Below are positions 50,738 through 61,705 of a stretch of DNA of 64,000 nucleotides, in pieces. Source of the DNA: Streptomyces werraensis (GTDB lineage: Bacteria; Actinomycetota; Actinomycetes; Streptomycetales; Streptomycetaceae); assembly GCA_014656175.1 (NCBI GenBank), contig BNBX01000002.1:372001-436000 (forward strand), in the 5' to 3' direction. The position numbers and the translations under genes are program-made. The first letter of the stretch is position 1; each line of letters starts with the position of its first letter. The notes under the pieces are model-generated. The model did no database searches. It saw only the letters and a list, made by a program, of their open reading frames with translations, and had not been told where the DNA came from.

Positions 50738-51742
50738 TCAGCGGGTTCCGGCGGCGGCGAACCCGGCGACCGAGTCCGCCTCCGCTTTCGTGACGAAGGC
50801 CGGCCCGGTGAGGACGGGCGCGGCCCCGCCGCCGCTGACGTTGCCGTTGGTCCGGTACAGCCACAGCGCGTCCACGGCGAGGTAGCCCTGGAGGTAGGGC
50901 TGCTGGTCGACGGCGAAACGGACGTTGCCGCCGCGCACGGCGTCCACCAGTTCCTCGTTCAGGTCGAAGGTGGCCACCTCGGCCTTGCTGTCCGCCTCGG
51001 CCGCCGCGTCCACGGCCAGGAGCGCGAAGTCGGCGCCGTTGGTGACGATGTGGTCGATGGAGGGGTCCTGGCGCAGTTTGGCGGTGAGGATGCCGGAGAC
51101 GGCCTGCTCGTCGGTGCCGTCCACGTACAGGTTCTCGCTTCGGCCGCGGAACGTCTTCTTCACGCCGGCGCACCGGGCCTCGAGACCGACGTTGCCCTGC
51201 TCGTGCACCAGGCACAGCGTGTGCCCGGCCTTCAGCTGGTTCAGCTTCTCGCCGACCGCGCGGCCCGCCAGGCTCTCGTCCTGGCCGAAGAACGTCAGCA
51301 GCCCGGCCTTCTTCCAGGCGTCCACGCCCGAGTTGAGGCCGACCACCGGGATGTCCGCGGCCCGCGCCTCGTTGACCGGGCCCTTCATGGCCTGCGGCTT
51401 GGCCAGGGTGAGCGCGATGCCGTCGACGCCGTCGCGGACGGCCTGGCGCACCAGGTCGGCCTGTCCGGCGCCGTCCGGGTCGCTGAGATAGGTCAGTTCG
51501 ATGCCGTCCTTGGCGGCGGCGGCCTCGGCGCCCTTGCGCACCCGGTCCCAGAACTCGTCGCCGTCGCTGCCGTGGGTGACCAGCGCGACCCGCAGGTCCC
51601 CGGAGCCGCGCGCGGCGCCCGCGCCGTCGCCCCCCTCGTCCGTGCCGGAGGAGGAGCAGCCCGCCACCAGCAGACCGATCGCGGCCGCCAGGACCGCCGT
51701 TCGGCGTCTCGGGATGCGGCGGGACGGAGGACGAGTGTTCAT
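50738..51742 (-). CDS. Sugar-type periplasmic-binding lipoprotein heading the conservon operon
   Basis: 334 residues from ATG 51742. Basic N-terminus, hydrophobic segment and lipobox L-V-A-G-C (Cys29). The type I binding-protein domain (DLRVALVTHGSDGDEFWDRVRKGAEAAAAKDGIELTYLSDPDGAGQADLVRQAVRDGVDGIALTLAKPQAM) resembles ribose/autoinducer-2-like binding proteins. No ABC ATPase or permease adjoins; instead cvnA starts 48 bp downstream on the same strand. This suggests the protein presents a ligand to the CvnA sensor rather than to a transporter (inference). The ligand is unknown. Confidence 0.92.
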   Translation of the reverse strand: MNTRPPSRRIPRRRTAVLAAAIGLLVAGCSSSGTDEGGDGAGAARGSGDLRVALVTHGSDGDEFWDRVRKGAEAAAAKDGIELTYLSDPDGAGQADLVRQAVRDGVDGIALTLAKPQAMKGPVNEARAADIPVVGLNSGVDAWKKAGLLTFFGQDESLAGRAVGEKLNQLKAGHTLCLVHEQGNVGLEARCAGVKKTFRGRSENLYVDGTDEQAVSGILTAKLRQDPSIDHIVTNGADFALLAVDAAAEADSKAEVATFDLNEELVDAVRGGNVRFAVDQQPYLQGYLAVDALWLYRTNGNVSGGGAAPVLTGPAFVTKAEADSVAGFAAAGTR

Positions 51743-52154
51743 GAGGAGCGCGGACCTCGCTGTGCGGCAGAGCTAAGTGCGGGGAAGAGACACCGGCGGA
51801 CCCCTGCCACCGTGAGGTACGGCCGTCCGGGTGACTCTCGCTGGCCGGAGCCAACCGCGTGGAACCACTGGTCGTCAAGTGAACAGCCACGCGAAGTGAG
51901 GTGCCGCTGCCGCATTGTGATGAACCGTGAGAACCTGCTAAGCGGAAGTGCAGGCTCCGTACAGCGTGAGGGGAGGGCGTGCGCGGATACCTCGCGTGCT
52001 GTTTCACCTCGCGGCGTACGCCCTGTATGCCCGGTGTGTTCAACTGGGCCCGCCCGGCGGGGGGATGGACGTCAGCGCACAGTGAGTTATCGTGTACCGG
52101 GCGTTAAGAACAAACCGCACGGACCGTCGCTTCCCGGCAACAGGAGTGCAGTCG
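51743..52154. other. 412-bp divergent regulatory region between the conservon operon and cprB
   Basis: I see no gene here. On the minus strand a TTGACG hexamer (51873-51878) stands 18 bp from TTGGCT (51849-51854), a possible -35/-10 pair for the conservon operon with a weak -10. Near cprB the sequence becomes more AT-rich (52085-52117) and includes an ACAAACCG half-site described separately. Confidence 0.45.
52106..52131 (+). promoter_or_regulatory. Candidate autoregulatory element (ARE-like) upstream of cprB
   Basis: AAGAACAAACCG (52106-52117), a 2-bp centre and then CGGACCGTCGCT. The left half matches the canonical gamma-butyrolactone-receptor half-site (ACAAACCG); the right half is degenerate, with about half its positions symmetric. 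It lies 24 bp before the cprB ATG, suited to autorepression. Confidence 0.45.
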
Positions 52155-52802
52155 ATGGCAAGGCAGGTACGCGCCGAGAAGACCCGCGCGACGATCATCA
52201 CGGCCGCCGCCGACCTGTTCGACCGGCAGGGCTACGAAGCGACCAGTCTCAGCGACATCGTCGAGCACGCCCGCGTCACCAAAGGGGCCCTCTACTTCCA
52301 CTTCGCCGCCAAGGAGGACCTCGCCCACGCCATCCTCGAACTCCAGTCCGCGACCTGCCACCGGCTCGCCCGCGACACCGCCGCCCGCGGCCGCACCTCT
52401 CTGGAGGCGCTGATGCGCCTCACCTTCTGCGTGGCCCGCATGTCCGCCGAGGACCCCGTGCTGCGGGCCGGGCTGCGGCTGGCCACCGGCATCACCCGGC
52501 CGCGCCCGCCGCTCAGCCACCCCTTCACCGAGTGGCTCGACATCGTCTCGGCCCGGCTGGCCGCCGCCGTCGAGGAGTCCGACGTCCACCCGGACGCCGA
52601 CATCGACGTCGTCGCCCACTCCCTGGTCTGCTTCTTCGTCGGCACCCGGGTCGTCGGCCGCGCCCGCGAACCCGTCACCCGCCAGCCCCGCCGCACCGCC
52701 GAGATGTGGCAGCTCCTCATCCGCGGCCTGGTCCCCGTCACCCGCCGCGCACGCTACCTGTCCCTCGCCGCCCGGCTGGAACGGGAGCCCGCCCCCCTGT
52801 GA
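52155..52802 (+). CDS. cprB: CprB-type gamma-butyrolactone receptor homologue (TetR family)
   Basis: 215 residues from ATG 52155, with AGGAG ten bases upstream. The N-terminal TetR helix-turn-helix (RQVRAEKTRATIITAAADLFDRQGYEATSLSDIVEHARVTKGALYFHFAAKEDLAHAILELQS) and the rest (LRAGLRLATGITRPRPPLSHPFTEWLDIV...VCFFVGTRVVG...MWQLLIRGLVPVTRRARYLSLAARLE) match my memory of S. coelicolor CprB almost throughout. This family represses secondary-metabolism and development genes until a signalling molecule binds. As I recall, cprB also lies close to the geosmin synthase gene in S. coelicolor. Confidence 0.93.
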   Translation: MARQVRAEKTRATIITAAADLFDRQGYEATSLSDIVEHARVTKGALYFHFAAKEDLAHAILELQSATCHRLARDTAARGRTSLEALMRLTFCVARMSAEDPVLRAGLRLATGITRPRPPLSHPFTEWLDIVSARLAAAVEESDVHPDADIDVVAHSLVCFFVGTRVVGRAREPVTRQPRRTAEMWQLLIRGLVPVTRRARYLSLAARLEREPAPL

Positions 52803-52841
52803 GCCCGGCGCACGGCCGCCCGGCGGGTTACGGTGAGCCCC

Positions 52842-54020
52842 ATGCCCGACACCCCCGCCGCCCCCGTGATCGTCGCCGACGAGCCCGGCACCTTCCCGTA
52901 CGGCGTGCTGGCCGAGCGTCACCCGGCGATCCTCCGTCAGGTCGCCGAGGACACCCCCTACGGACCGGAGCAGCGCCGCGCGCTCGACGCCCTGCTGGTG
53001 AACTGCACCGAAGGCGCCGTCACGCCCCTGCCCGCCGGCGCGCACGACCGCGACCGCTGGGCCGCCTGGGGCATGGACGCCCACGCCGGCCGCTCCTGGC
53101 ACGACGTGCCCTGGCTGTGGTCCGAGAGCTGGTTCTACCGCCAACTGCTGCAGGCCGTCGGCTACTTCGAGCCCGGACCCTGGCAGGGCATCGACCCCTT
53201 CCGCCCCGCCAAGCTCGCCGAGCTCGACGCGCCCGCCACGGACGAGGAGCTCGCCGCGCTCGACGCCCTCGACGACCTCCCTGAGGACGAACGCGCCCGC
53301 GCCCTGCTGCACGGCTCCCTCTGGGGCAACCGCGCCGACCTCGGCTTCCGCATGTCCGCCGAGGGCGCCGAGGAGACCGCCGCCGTCCCCGCCCTCGTGG
53401 CCGACGACAGCGAGCGCCTGTGGTCCCTGCTCGACGGCTCCCCGGCCGGCGCCCTCTGCCTGGTCGCCGACAACGCCGGCCGTGAACTCGTCCCCGACCT
53501 GCTGCTGATCGCCCACCTGCTCGCCCACGGGCGTATCACCCGCGCCGTACTGCACGTCAAGCCGCACCCGTACTACGTCTCCGACGCCACCACCGCCGAC
53601 GTCCTCGACGCCGTCCGCCGCCTCACCGCCGCCAAGGGCGCCGCCGGGGCGTACGGGCGCCGCCTGCGCGCCGCCCTCGGCGACGGCCGGCTCGAACTGC
53701 GCGCCCACCCCTTCTCCTGCGCGCCCCTGCCGTACGCCGACATGCCGGACGACCTGCGCACCGACTTCGCGGAAGCCACCCTCACCGTCCTCAAGGGCGA
53801 CCTCAACTACCGCCGCCTCGTGGGCGACCGGTACTGGCCCCCGACCACCCCGTTCGCCGACGTCACCGCCTACTTCCCGGGCGCGGCCGCCGCCCTGCGC
53901 ACCCTCAAGTCCGACGTGATCACCGGACTCGCCCCGGAGACGGAGACGGCGCTGGACGCGGAGGAGGGCGGGCGCTGGCGCACGAGCGGCACCCACGCCC
54001 TGATCCAGGTACGGACCTGA
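52842..54020 (+). CDS. ARMT1/DUF89-like damage-control phosphatase
   Basis: 392 residues from ATG 52842 (GTG 52833 also possible). DUF89 motifs: SLWGNRADLGF (about 165), metal-site Asp/Asn in CLVADNAGRELVPDLLLIAHLL, and the C-terminal KGDLNYRRLVGDRYWPPTTPF. Family enzymes are metal-dependent phosphatases that remove harmful sugar-phosphates and related damaged metabolites. It has no signal peptide. It lies between cprB and geoA on the same strand; no functional link to geosmin is known. Confidence 0.9.
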   Translation: MPDTPAAPVIVADEPGTFPYGVLAERHPAILRQVAEDTPYGPEQRRALDALLVNCTEGAVTPLPAGAHDRDRWAAWGMDAHAGRSWHDVPWLWSESWFYRQLLQAVGYFEPGPWQGIDPFRPAKLAELDAPATDEELAALDALDDLPEDERARALLHGSLWGNRADLGFRMSAEGAEETAAVPALVADDSERLWSLLDGSPAGALCLVADNAGRELVPDLLLIAHLLAHGRITRAVLHVKPHPYYVSDATTADVLDAVRRLTAAKGAAGAYGRRLRAALGDGRLELRAHPFSCAPLPYADMPDDLRTDFAEATLTVLKGDLNYRRLVGDRYWPPTTPFADVTAYFPGAAAALRTLKSDVITGLAPETETALDAEEGGRWRTSGTHALIQVRT

Positions 54021-54106
54021 GCCCTCAACTCCCCTTTCCGGGCAGGTTTCACGCGAAGGTGTGATCACTGGGCGGGGCGCGGATGCGGCCGGAGCGGCAC
54101 GGGTAG

Positions 54107-56272
<2,166 letters not shown>

Positions 56273-56284
56273 CGGCCGGCCGCC

Positions 56285-56761
56285 ATGGAACCCTCCGCGC
56301 TCCGCCCCCGGCCGATGCCCGGCGACCACGCCGGTCCCCGGCCGGACCCCGCTCCCGCCGCCCCCGAGGAGCCGTCCCGCGAGCGCCCGCGGGGCCGGCG
56401 GGCGGCGGCGGGGCCGGCGCTGCTGCTGACCGGAGCCGCTCTGGGCGTCCTGGTCACCGCGTGGGCGGGCCCGGCCCCGGCGTCCGGGCCGGCCCTCTCC
56501 GCCCGGCTCGGGGTAGAGGTGACCGACGACGGCCGGCCGGGCGCCCTGGTGGTCGGCGTGCAGAGACCCGGCCCCGGCCACACGGCCGGCCTCCGCGAGG
56601 GCGACCTGCTGCTCGCCGTCGGCGCCACCCGCGTCGACACGGCCGCGGACCTGGCGCACGCGGTCTCCCGCACCCCACCGGGCACGAGCATCCGCCTGAC
56701 CGTCCGGCATCCCACGGGCGGCTACCGGCAGCTGACGGCGGTTCCCGGGATCCTCACGTGA
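56285..56761 (+). CDS. Membrane-anchored PDZ domain protein
   Basis: 158 residues from ATG 56285, 12 bp after geoA. A Pro/Arg-rich cytoplasmic N-terminus (about 45 residues), one transmembrane helix (ALLLTGAALGVLVTAWAG) and a C-terminal PDZ domain (LGVEVTDDGRPGALVVGVQRPGPGHTAGLREGDLLLAVGATRVDTAADLAHAVSRTPPGTSIRLTVRHPTG) of the HtrA type, but no protease domain. It may recruit peptide tails or help a partner protease outside the cell. The link with geoA is only positional. Confidence 0.85.
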   Translation: MEPSALRPRPMPGDHAGPRPDPAPAAPEEPSRERPRGRRAAAGPALLLTGAALGVLVTAWAGPAPASGPALSARLGVEVTDDGRPGALVVGVQRPGPGHTAGLREGDLLLAVGATRVDTAADLAHAVSRTPPGTSIRLTVRHPTGGYRQLTAVPGILT

Positions 56762-56770
56762 GGGGGCTGG

Positions 56771-56794
56771 GCGCCTCCGGGGAGGCGGAGGCGC
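56771..56794 (+). terminator. 9-bp hairpin after the PDZ gene
   Basis: GCGCCTCCG (56771-56779) pairs exactly with CGGAGGCGC (56786-56794) around the loop GGGAGG, 9 bp past the stop. It probably ends the geoA-PDZ transcript. Confidence 0.75.
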
Positions 56795-56949
56795 GGAGCC
56801 GCACGGCCGCGTCGGGGCCGGCGGAGCCGGCGGTGCCGCCCCCGGACGGGGTGACTCCGGGGGCAACCCCGGCAACCGGCTCGCGCCGTACCCGTTCGGC
56901 GGGCAGGATGCTGCCCGTAGCCCCGACGTCCGCCCTGGGAGGCACCCGG

Positions 56950-58077
56950 ATGACCGGCACCGCACCCGTGCCCTTCACCGCCGACGACTACAAGGCCCGT
57001 ATGGACCGGGCGGCGCGGCAGGCCGCCGACGCCGGGCTCGCCGGGCTGCTCGTCGCGCCGGGCCCGGACCTGGTGTGGCTCACCGGGTACGCGCCGCCCG
57101 CCGTCACCGAGCGGCTCACCCTGCTGGTCCTGGCCGCCGACCGGGAGCCCGTGCTCGTCGTCCCCACCCTTGAGGCCCCGGACGCCGAGAAGGCCACCGG
57201 CGCTCCCGCCCTCGCCCTGCGCGACTGGACCGACGGCAAGGACCCCTACGCCCTCGCCGCCGCCCTCCTCGACGACCGGGGGCGGTTCGGCGTCAGCGAC
57301 AACGCCTGGGCGCTGCACCTGCTGGGACTGCAGCAGGCGCTCCCCGACACCTCGTACGTCTCCCTCACCGAGGCGCTGCCGATGCTGCGCGCCGTGAAGG
57401 ACGCCGCGGAACTGGAGCGGCTCGCCGCGGCCGGCGCCGCCGCCGACGCCGCGTTCGAGGAAATCAGGAACGTCCGCTTCTCCGGCCGCCGGGAGTCGGA
57501 GGTGGCCGCCGACCTCGCCGCGCTGCTGCGCCGCTTCGGCCACTCCCAGGTCGACTTCACCATCGTCGCCTCCGGCCCCAACGGCGCCGACCCGCACCAC
57601 GAGGCCGGGGACCGCCGCATCGAGCGCGGCGACATGGTCGTCCTCGACTTCGGCGGCCTGAGGGACGGCTACGGCTCCGACACCTCCCGCACGGTGCACG
57701 TCGGCGAGCCCACCGAGGAGGAGCGCCGGGTGCACGACCTGGTGCGCGAGGCGCAGGAGGCCGGCTTCCGCGCCGTGCGGCCGGGCGCGGCCTGCCAGGA
57801 CGTCGACCGGGCGGCCCGCGCGGTCATCGCCGACGCGGGGTACGGCGATCACTTCATCCACCGCACCGGGCACGGCATCGGCGTCACCACCCACGAGCCG
57901 CCGTACATGATCGAGGGCGAGGAGCGGCCGCTCGTCCCCGGCATGTGCTTCTCCGTCGAGCCGGGCGTCTATCTGCCGGGCCGGTTCGGGGTGCGGATCG
58001 AGGACATCGTGACCGTCACGGAGGACGGCGGACGGCGGCTGAACGACACGGAGCGGGGGATGGTGATGGTCGACTGA
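56950..58077 (+). CDS. M24 family metallopeptidase (Xaa-Pro aminopeptidase-like)
   Basis: 375 residues from ATG 56950 (GGGAGGCACCCGG upstream). N-terminal creatinase-like domain (about 1-145) and C-terminal pita-bread domain. The five metal ligands of M24 peptidases are visible: Asp in MVVLDFGGLRDGYGSDTSRTVHVG (two), His in HRTGHGIGVTTHEPPY, Glu in CFSVEPGVYL and Glu in VRIEDIVTVTEDG. It removes N-terminal residues, usually before Pro. It is cytoplasmic and followed by the phosphotransferase-like gene 64 bp away. Confidence 0.94.
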   Translation: MTGTAPVPFTADDYKARMDRAARQAADAGLAGLLVAPGPDLVWLTGYAPPAVTERLTLLVLAADREPVLVVPTLEAPDAEKATGAPALALRDWTDGKDPYALAAALLDDRGRFGVSDNAWALHLLGLQQALPDTSYVSLTEALPMLRAVKDAAELERLAAAGAAADAAFEEIRNVRFSGRRESEVAADLAALLRRFGHSQVDFTIVASGPNGADPHHEAGDRRIERGDMVVLDFGGLRDGYGSDTSRTVHVGEPTEEERRVHDLVREAQEAGFRAVRPGAACQDVDRAARAVIADAGYGDHFIHRTGHGIGVTTHEPPYMIEGEERPLVPGMCFSVEPGVYLPGRFGVRIEDIVTVTEDGGRRLNDTERGMVMVD

Positions 58078-58141
58078 GCGGCACCGACCGGTTCTTCCGC
58101 CCCGTCCCCACCTGCCTCCCCCGAACGGTTACGGCGCGACC

Positions 58142-59089
58142 ATGACCCAGGCACCGACACCCACCGTTGACACCGTCCGCCGACTGGCCCGGTCCCTGCT
58201 CAAGGACAGCGGGCACGGCACGGGCGCGTCCGCCGCCCTCGACGTGCGGCCCGCCGGCGACGGCGCCGACCCCACCACCTGGACGGTGGGCACCCGGTAC
58301 GTGCTGCACCTCGCCCCGGACCGCGCGACCGGCGTGCGGTGGCGCCGCGAGCTGCGGCTGCGCGAGGTGGTGCGCCCGCACGTGTCCGTGGCACTGCCCG
58401 TCGCGATGGCGCAGGGCGAGTGGGCCCCCGGCCTGCTGTGCACGCTGGAGACGCGGCTGCCCGGCGGCACGGCGGAGGAGAACACCGTGTCCGCCGTCGG
58501 CGAGACCGACCTGGCGGGCCTGCTCACCGGGCTGCACCAGGTGCCGGTACGGCAGGCCGAGTCGCTGGGCGTGCCCCGGGTGCCGCCGCGCTCGCTGGAG
58601 ACCCTGCGGCGGGCGGCGGGTGAGGCCGTCGAACTGCTCGACAAGGCGGACGAGTTCGAGGCGGCGCGGCTGCGCCAGTTCACCCAGGCTGCGACGGTGC
58701 AGCTCGCCGCACAGGCCGGTTCGGCGGTGCTGGTGCACCACGCCCTCACGGGCGGGAACCTGGTCGTCGGCCCGGACGGCCGGGTGCGGGGGGTGCTCGG
58801 CTGGGACACGGCGGTGGTCGGCGATCCGGCCGAGGACATCGCGGGCCTGGCCCGCGCCGTCGGCGCCCCCGCCGCGGTCCGCGCGGCCACGCTGGCGGGC
58901 TACGGCGCCCGCCCCTGCCTGCGCGGCCTGTGGCTGGCCCGCTGCGACTGCGTCATCCACCTCGCCGAGGCGTTCGTCCACAACGACACGGCGTCCCTGC
59001 CGCTGCTCCGCACCCGCCTCCGCCGCGCCTGGGAGCCGATCATGCTGGAGCGCGTCACCGACCTGCGGGACAGCGACGCGGCGCCGTGA
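58142..59089 (+). CDS. Aminoglycoside-phosphotransferase-like protein with altered catalytic loop
   Basis: 315 residues from ATG 58142. The overall APH/choline-kinase layout is present (N-lobe TRYVLHLAPDRATGVRWRRELRLREVV; hinge LLCTLETRLPGG). The Brenner motif, normally H-G-D-x-H-x-x-N, reads H-H-A-L-T-G-G-N, with Ala for the catalytic Asp. The metal-site DxD/D-W-E region is GVLGWDTAVVGDPAEDIAGLA. It may be a pseudokinase, or the Asp may be supplied otherwise. The annotation 'aminoglycoside phosphotransferase' should not be read as resistance. Its function is unknown. Convergent with treZ. Confidence 0.85.
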   Translation: MTQAPTPTVDTVRRLARSLLKDSGHGTGASAALDVRPAGDGADPTTWTVGTRYVLHLAPDRATGVRWRRELRLREVVRPHVSVALPVAMAQGEWAPGLLCTLETRLPGGTAEENTVSAVGETDLAGLLTGLHQVPVRQAESLGVPRVPPRSLETLRRAAGEAVELLDKADEFEAARLRQFTQAATVQLAAQAGSAVLVHHALTGGNLVVGPDGRVRGVLGWDTAVVGDPAEDIAGLARAVGAPAAVRAATLAGYGARPCLRGLWLARCDCVIHLAEAFVHNDTASLPLLRTRLRRAWEPIMLERVTDLRDSDAAP

Positions 59090-59111
59090 CGCGGCGCACC
59101 GCGGGCGTCCC

Positions 59112-59148
59112 GGGGCGCGGAGCGGGCGGACCCGCCCCGCGGCGCCCC
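59112..59148. terminator. Imperfect bidirectional hairpin before treZ stop
   Basis: GGGGCGC (59112-59118) pairs with GCGCCCC (59142-59148), and CGGG (59123-59126) with CCCG (59131-59134), with mismatches between. It lies between convergent genes ending at 59089 and 59149. Confidence 0.5.
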
Positions 59149-60894
59149 TCACCCCTGAAGCAGCACCACCGCCGACTCCCCGGGCAGCCGCAGCAGACCG
59201 TCCGCGCCCGGCACGTCCACCGGCTCCCACGCCGCCAGGACGCGGGCCTCACGGGAGCCGAGGGGGATGTCGGCCGGTTCGGCGCCCAGGTTCACCGCCA
59301 CGCGGACGTCGCCGCGGCGGAAGGCCAGCCAGCGCCGGTCCTCGTCGTAGGCCACCTTGGTGTCGGCGAGGTCCGGGTCGGTGAGGTCGGGCTGCTCGCG
59401 GCGGACCGCGAGAAGCTGCCGGTACCAGGCCAGCATCCGCGCGTGCGGCTCCCGCTCCGGCTCGGACCAGTCCAGGCAGGAGCGGTCACGGGTGGCCGGG
59501 TCCTGCGGGTCGGGCACGTCCTGCGCCGCCCACCCGTGCGCCGCGAACTCCCGGCGCCGCCCCTCGCTGACCGCCTTCGCCAGTTCCCGGTCGGTGTGGT
59601 CGGTGAAGAACTGCCACGGCGTGCCCGCCGCCCACTCCTCGCCCATGAACAGCATCGGCGTGAACGGCGCGGTCAGCGTCAGCGCCGCCGCGCAGGCCAG
59701 CAGCCCGGGGGAGACCAGCGCGGCCAGCCGGTCGCCCTGGGCGCGGTTGCCGATCTGGTCGTGCGTCTGGCTGTAGCCGAGCAGCCGGTGCGCGGCCACG
59801 CGGGTGCGGTCGAGCGGCCGGCCGTGGTGCCGGCCCCGGAAGCTGGAGTAGGTGCCGTCGTGGAAGAAGCCGCTGGTGAGCGTCTTGGCCAGGGCCGTCA
59901 GCGGCGCCCGGGCGAAGTCGGCGTAGTAGCCCTGCGACTCGCCGGTGACGGCGGTGTGCAGGGCGTGGTGGAAGTCGTCGTTCCACTGCGCGTGGATGCC
60001 GTGGCCGCCCTTCTCGCGCGGGGTGATGATCCGCGGGTCGTTGAGGTCGGACTCGGCGATCAGGAACAGCGGCCGGCCGGTGTCGGCGGCCAGTTCGTCC
60101 ACGGACTGCGACAGCTCCTCCAGGAAGTGGCGCGCGCGGGTGTCCACCAGCGCGTGCACCGCGTCGAGACGCAGCCCGTCGATCCGGTAGTCGCGCAGCC
60201 ACGCCAGCGCGCTCTGCACGAGGTACGCGCGCACCTCGTCCGAGCCGGGCGCGTCCAGGTTGACCGCCACGCCCCAGGGTGTGTGGTGCGTGTCGGTGAA
60301 GTACGGGCCGAACTGGGGCAGGTAATTGCCCGACGGGCCCAGGTGGTTGTGCACCACGTCCAGGACGACGCCGAGCCCCAGCGCGTGCGCCCGGTCGACG
60401 AACCGTTTCAGTCCCTCGGGCCCGCCGTACGGCTCGTGCACCGCCCACAGCGAGACGCCCTCGTACCCCCAGCCGTGCCGGCCCGGGAACGGGCACACCG
60501 GCATCAACTCGACGTGGGTGACGCCCAGGTCGGCGAGGTGGCCGAGCCGTTCGGCGGCGGAGTCGAAGGTGCCCTCGCGGGTGTAGGTGCCGACGTGCAT
60601 CTCGTACAGCACCGCGCCGGGCAGCGGGCGTCCGGTCCACTCGGCGCCCCACTCGAAGCGGTCGTGGTCGACGACGGCGCTGAGCCCGTCGGGGCCGTCG
60701 GGCTGGCGGCGCGACCGCGGGTCCGGCAGCACCGGTCCGTCGTCCAGTGCGAAGCCGTACCGGGAGCCGTCGTGCGCCTCGGCCTCCCCCCGCCACCACC
60801 CCTCCCGCTCGGGATCGCGCTCCAACGCGCGCGTGACGCCGTCGCACCGGAGCGTCACTCGGCCGGCCTGTGGTGCCCACACCTCGAACTGCAC
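59149..60894 (-). CDS. treZ: Malto-oligosyltrehalose trehalohydrolase
   Basis: 581 residues from ATG 60894. N-terminal carbohydrate-binding module (MQFEVWAPQAGRVTLRCDGV...), then a GH13 barrel with AVLYEMHVGTYTREGTFDSAAERLGHL, GLGVVLDVVHNHLGPSGNYL, nucleophile Asp in DGLRLDAVHALVD, acid/base Glu in FLIAESDLNDPR, and LGYSQTHDQIGNRAQGDR. It releases trehalose from maltooligosyl-trehalose; the partner TreY is not in the window. Trehalose is a spore and osmotic protectant in Streptomyces. It is divergent from the FHA gene. Confidence 0.95.
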   Translation of the reverse strand: MQFEVWAPQAGRVTLRCDGVTRALERDPEREGWWRGEAEAHDGSRYGFALDDGPVLPDPRSRRQPDGPDGLSAVVDHDRFEWGAEWTGRPLPGAVLYEMHVGTYTREGTFDSAAERLGHLADLGVTHVELMPVCPFPGRHGWGYEGVSLWAVHEPYGGPEGLKRFVDRAHALGLGVVLDVVHNHLGPSGNYLPQFGPYFTDTHHTPWGVAVNLDAPGSDEVRAYLVQSALAWLRDYRIDGLRLDAVHALVDTRARHFLEELSQSVDELAADTGRPLFLIAESDLNDPRIITPREKGGHGIHAQWNDDFHHALHTAVTGESQGYYADFARAPLTALAKTLTSGFFHDGTYSSFRGRHHGRPLDRTRVAAHRLLGYSQTHDQIGNRAQGDRLAALVSPGLLACAAALTLTAPFTPMLFMGEEWAAGTPWQFFTDHTDRELAKAVSEGRRREFAAHGWAAQDVPDPQDPATRDRSCLDWSEPEREPHARMLAWYRQLLAVRREQPDLTDPDLADTKVAYDEDRRWLAFRRGDVRVAVNLGAEPADIPLGSREARVLAAWEPVDVPGADGLLRLPGESAVVLLQG

Positions 60895-61100
60895 GGACGG
60901 TTCCCCTTCGTCTGCTCACCGTGATGAAGCGCCTCCATCGTGCGGCATAGGAGATCAATTCACCGGGGGATCCGCCGTTTTGCGGCGGGTGTCGCCCGAA
61001 GTGCACGGGCCGGCGCGGCCGCCGTGGGCGGGGGCGTGGGCGAGTCTTCCGTTTGCGGGGTTTCTGGACAGCTCGCCCCCGGCTGACCGACAATCACCGC

Positions 61101-61652
61101 GTGACGTCGTCCTTCGAGTTCTCCACGTACCCCGCGCGGCTCTCCGACGCGGAGCGCGACAAGGCGCTGAGCGTGCTGCGGGACGGCGTCGCCAAGGGGC
61201 GCCTGTCCCACGACACGTTCATCCGGCGCATGGAGCTGGCGCTCGTGGCGCGGCGCGCCGACGAACTCGCCGCGCTCACCGCCGACCTCCCGCGCGAGAG
61301 CCGCCTCTCCCGCGCGGTGTTCGGCACGGTCGAGTCCGTCTCCGGGTTCACCGTACGGCTGCGCCGGGCCTGGCGGGCCGAGAAGCTGCCGAAGCTGCTG
61401 CTGCCGCACCCCGCGCACGGACACCCGCTGCGGATAGGGCGCGACCCCGCCAACGGGCTGCGGCTCACCCACGAGACGGTGTCCCGCGTCCACGCCGAAC
61501 TCACCCACCAGGGCGGGCTGTGGGTGCTGCGCGACCTCGGCTCCACCAACGGCACGACGGTGAACGGCCGCCGGGTCGTCGGCGCGGCCGTGGTCCGCGA
61601 CGGCGACCAGGTGGGTTTCGGGCGGATCACCTACCGGCTCGCCGCCAACTGA
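61101..61652 (+). CDS. DUF1707-FHA domain protein
   Basis: 183 residues from GTG 61101; no Shine-Dalgarno is visible, so a leaderless mRNA is likely. Residues 10-65 form a DUF1707 domain (ARLSDAERDKALSVLRDGVAKGRLSHDTFIRRMELALVARRADELAALTADLP). Residues about 112-180 are a complete FHA phosphothreonine-binding domain (LRIGRDPANGLRLTHETVSRVHAELTHQ...LRDLGSTNGTTVNGRRV). No Ser/Thr kinase gene is nearby, so the partner is elsewhere. The upstream region contains a CCGCCG-TTTTG-CGGCGG hairpin (60972-60988). Confidence 0.92.
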   Translation: MTSSFEFSTYPARLSDAERDKALSVLRDGVAKGRLSHDTFIRRMELALVARRADELAALTADLPRESRLSRAVFGTVESVSGFTVRLRRAWRAEKLPKLLLPHPAHGHPLRIGRDPANGLRLTHETVSRVHAELTHQGGLWVLRDLGSTNGTTVNGRRVVGAAVVRDGDQVGFGRITYRLAAN

Positions 61653-61705
61653 CGTGCGAACGAGTGGTGTCGACACGTGACGGTGTGGACGCGGCACCGG
61701 CAGTC

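Noticed and set aside
50501-53284. Plus-strand frame of about 920 codons spanning the conservon kinase start, the binding protein and cprB
   Set aside because: It crosses several well-supported genes in other frames and its product has no recognisable domain.
54061-54068. GTGATCAC palindrome upstream of geoA, also found at the deacetylase start (21403-21410)
   Set aside because: An 8-bp palindrome seen twice in 64 kb is not enough to propose an operator, and one copy is partly coding.
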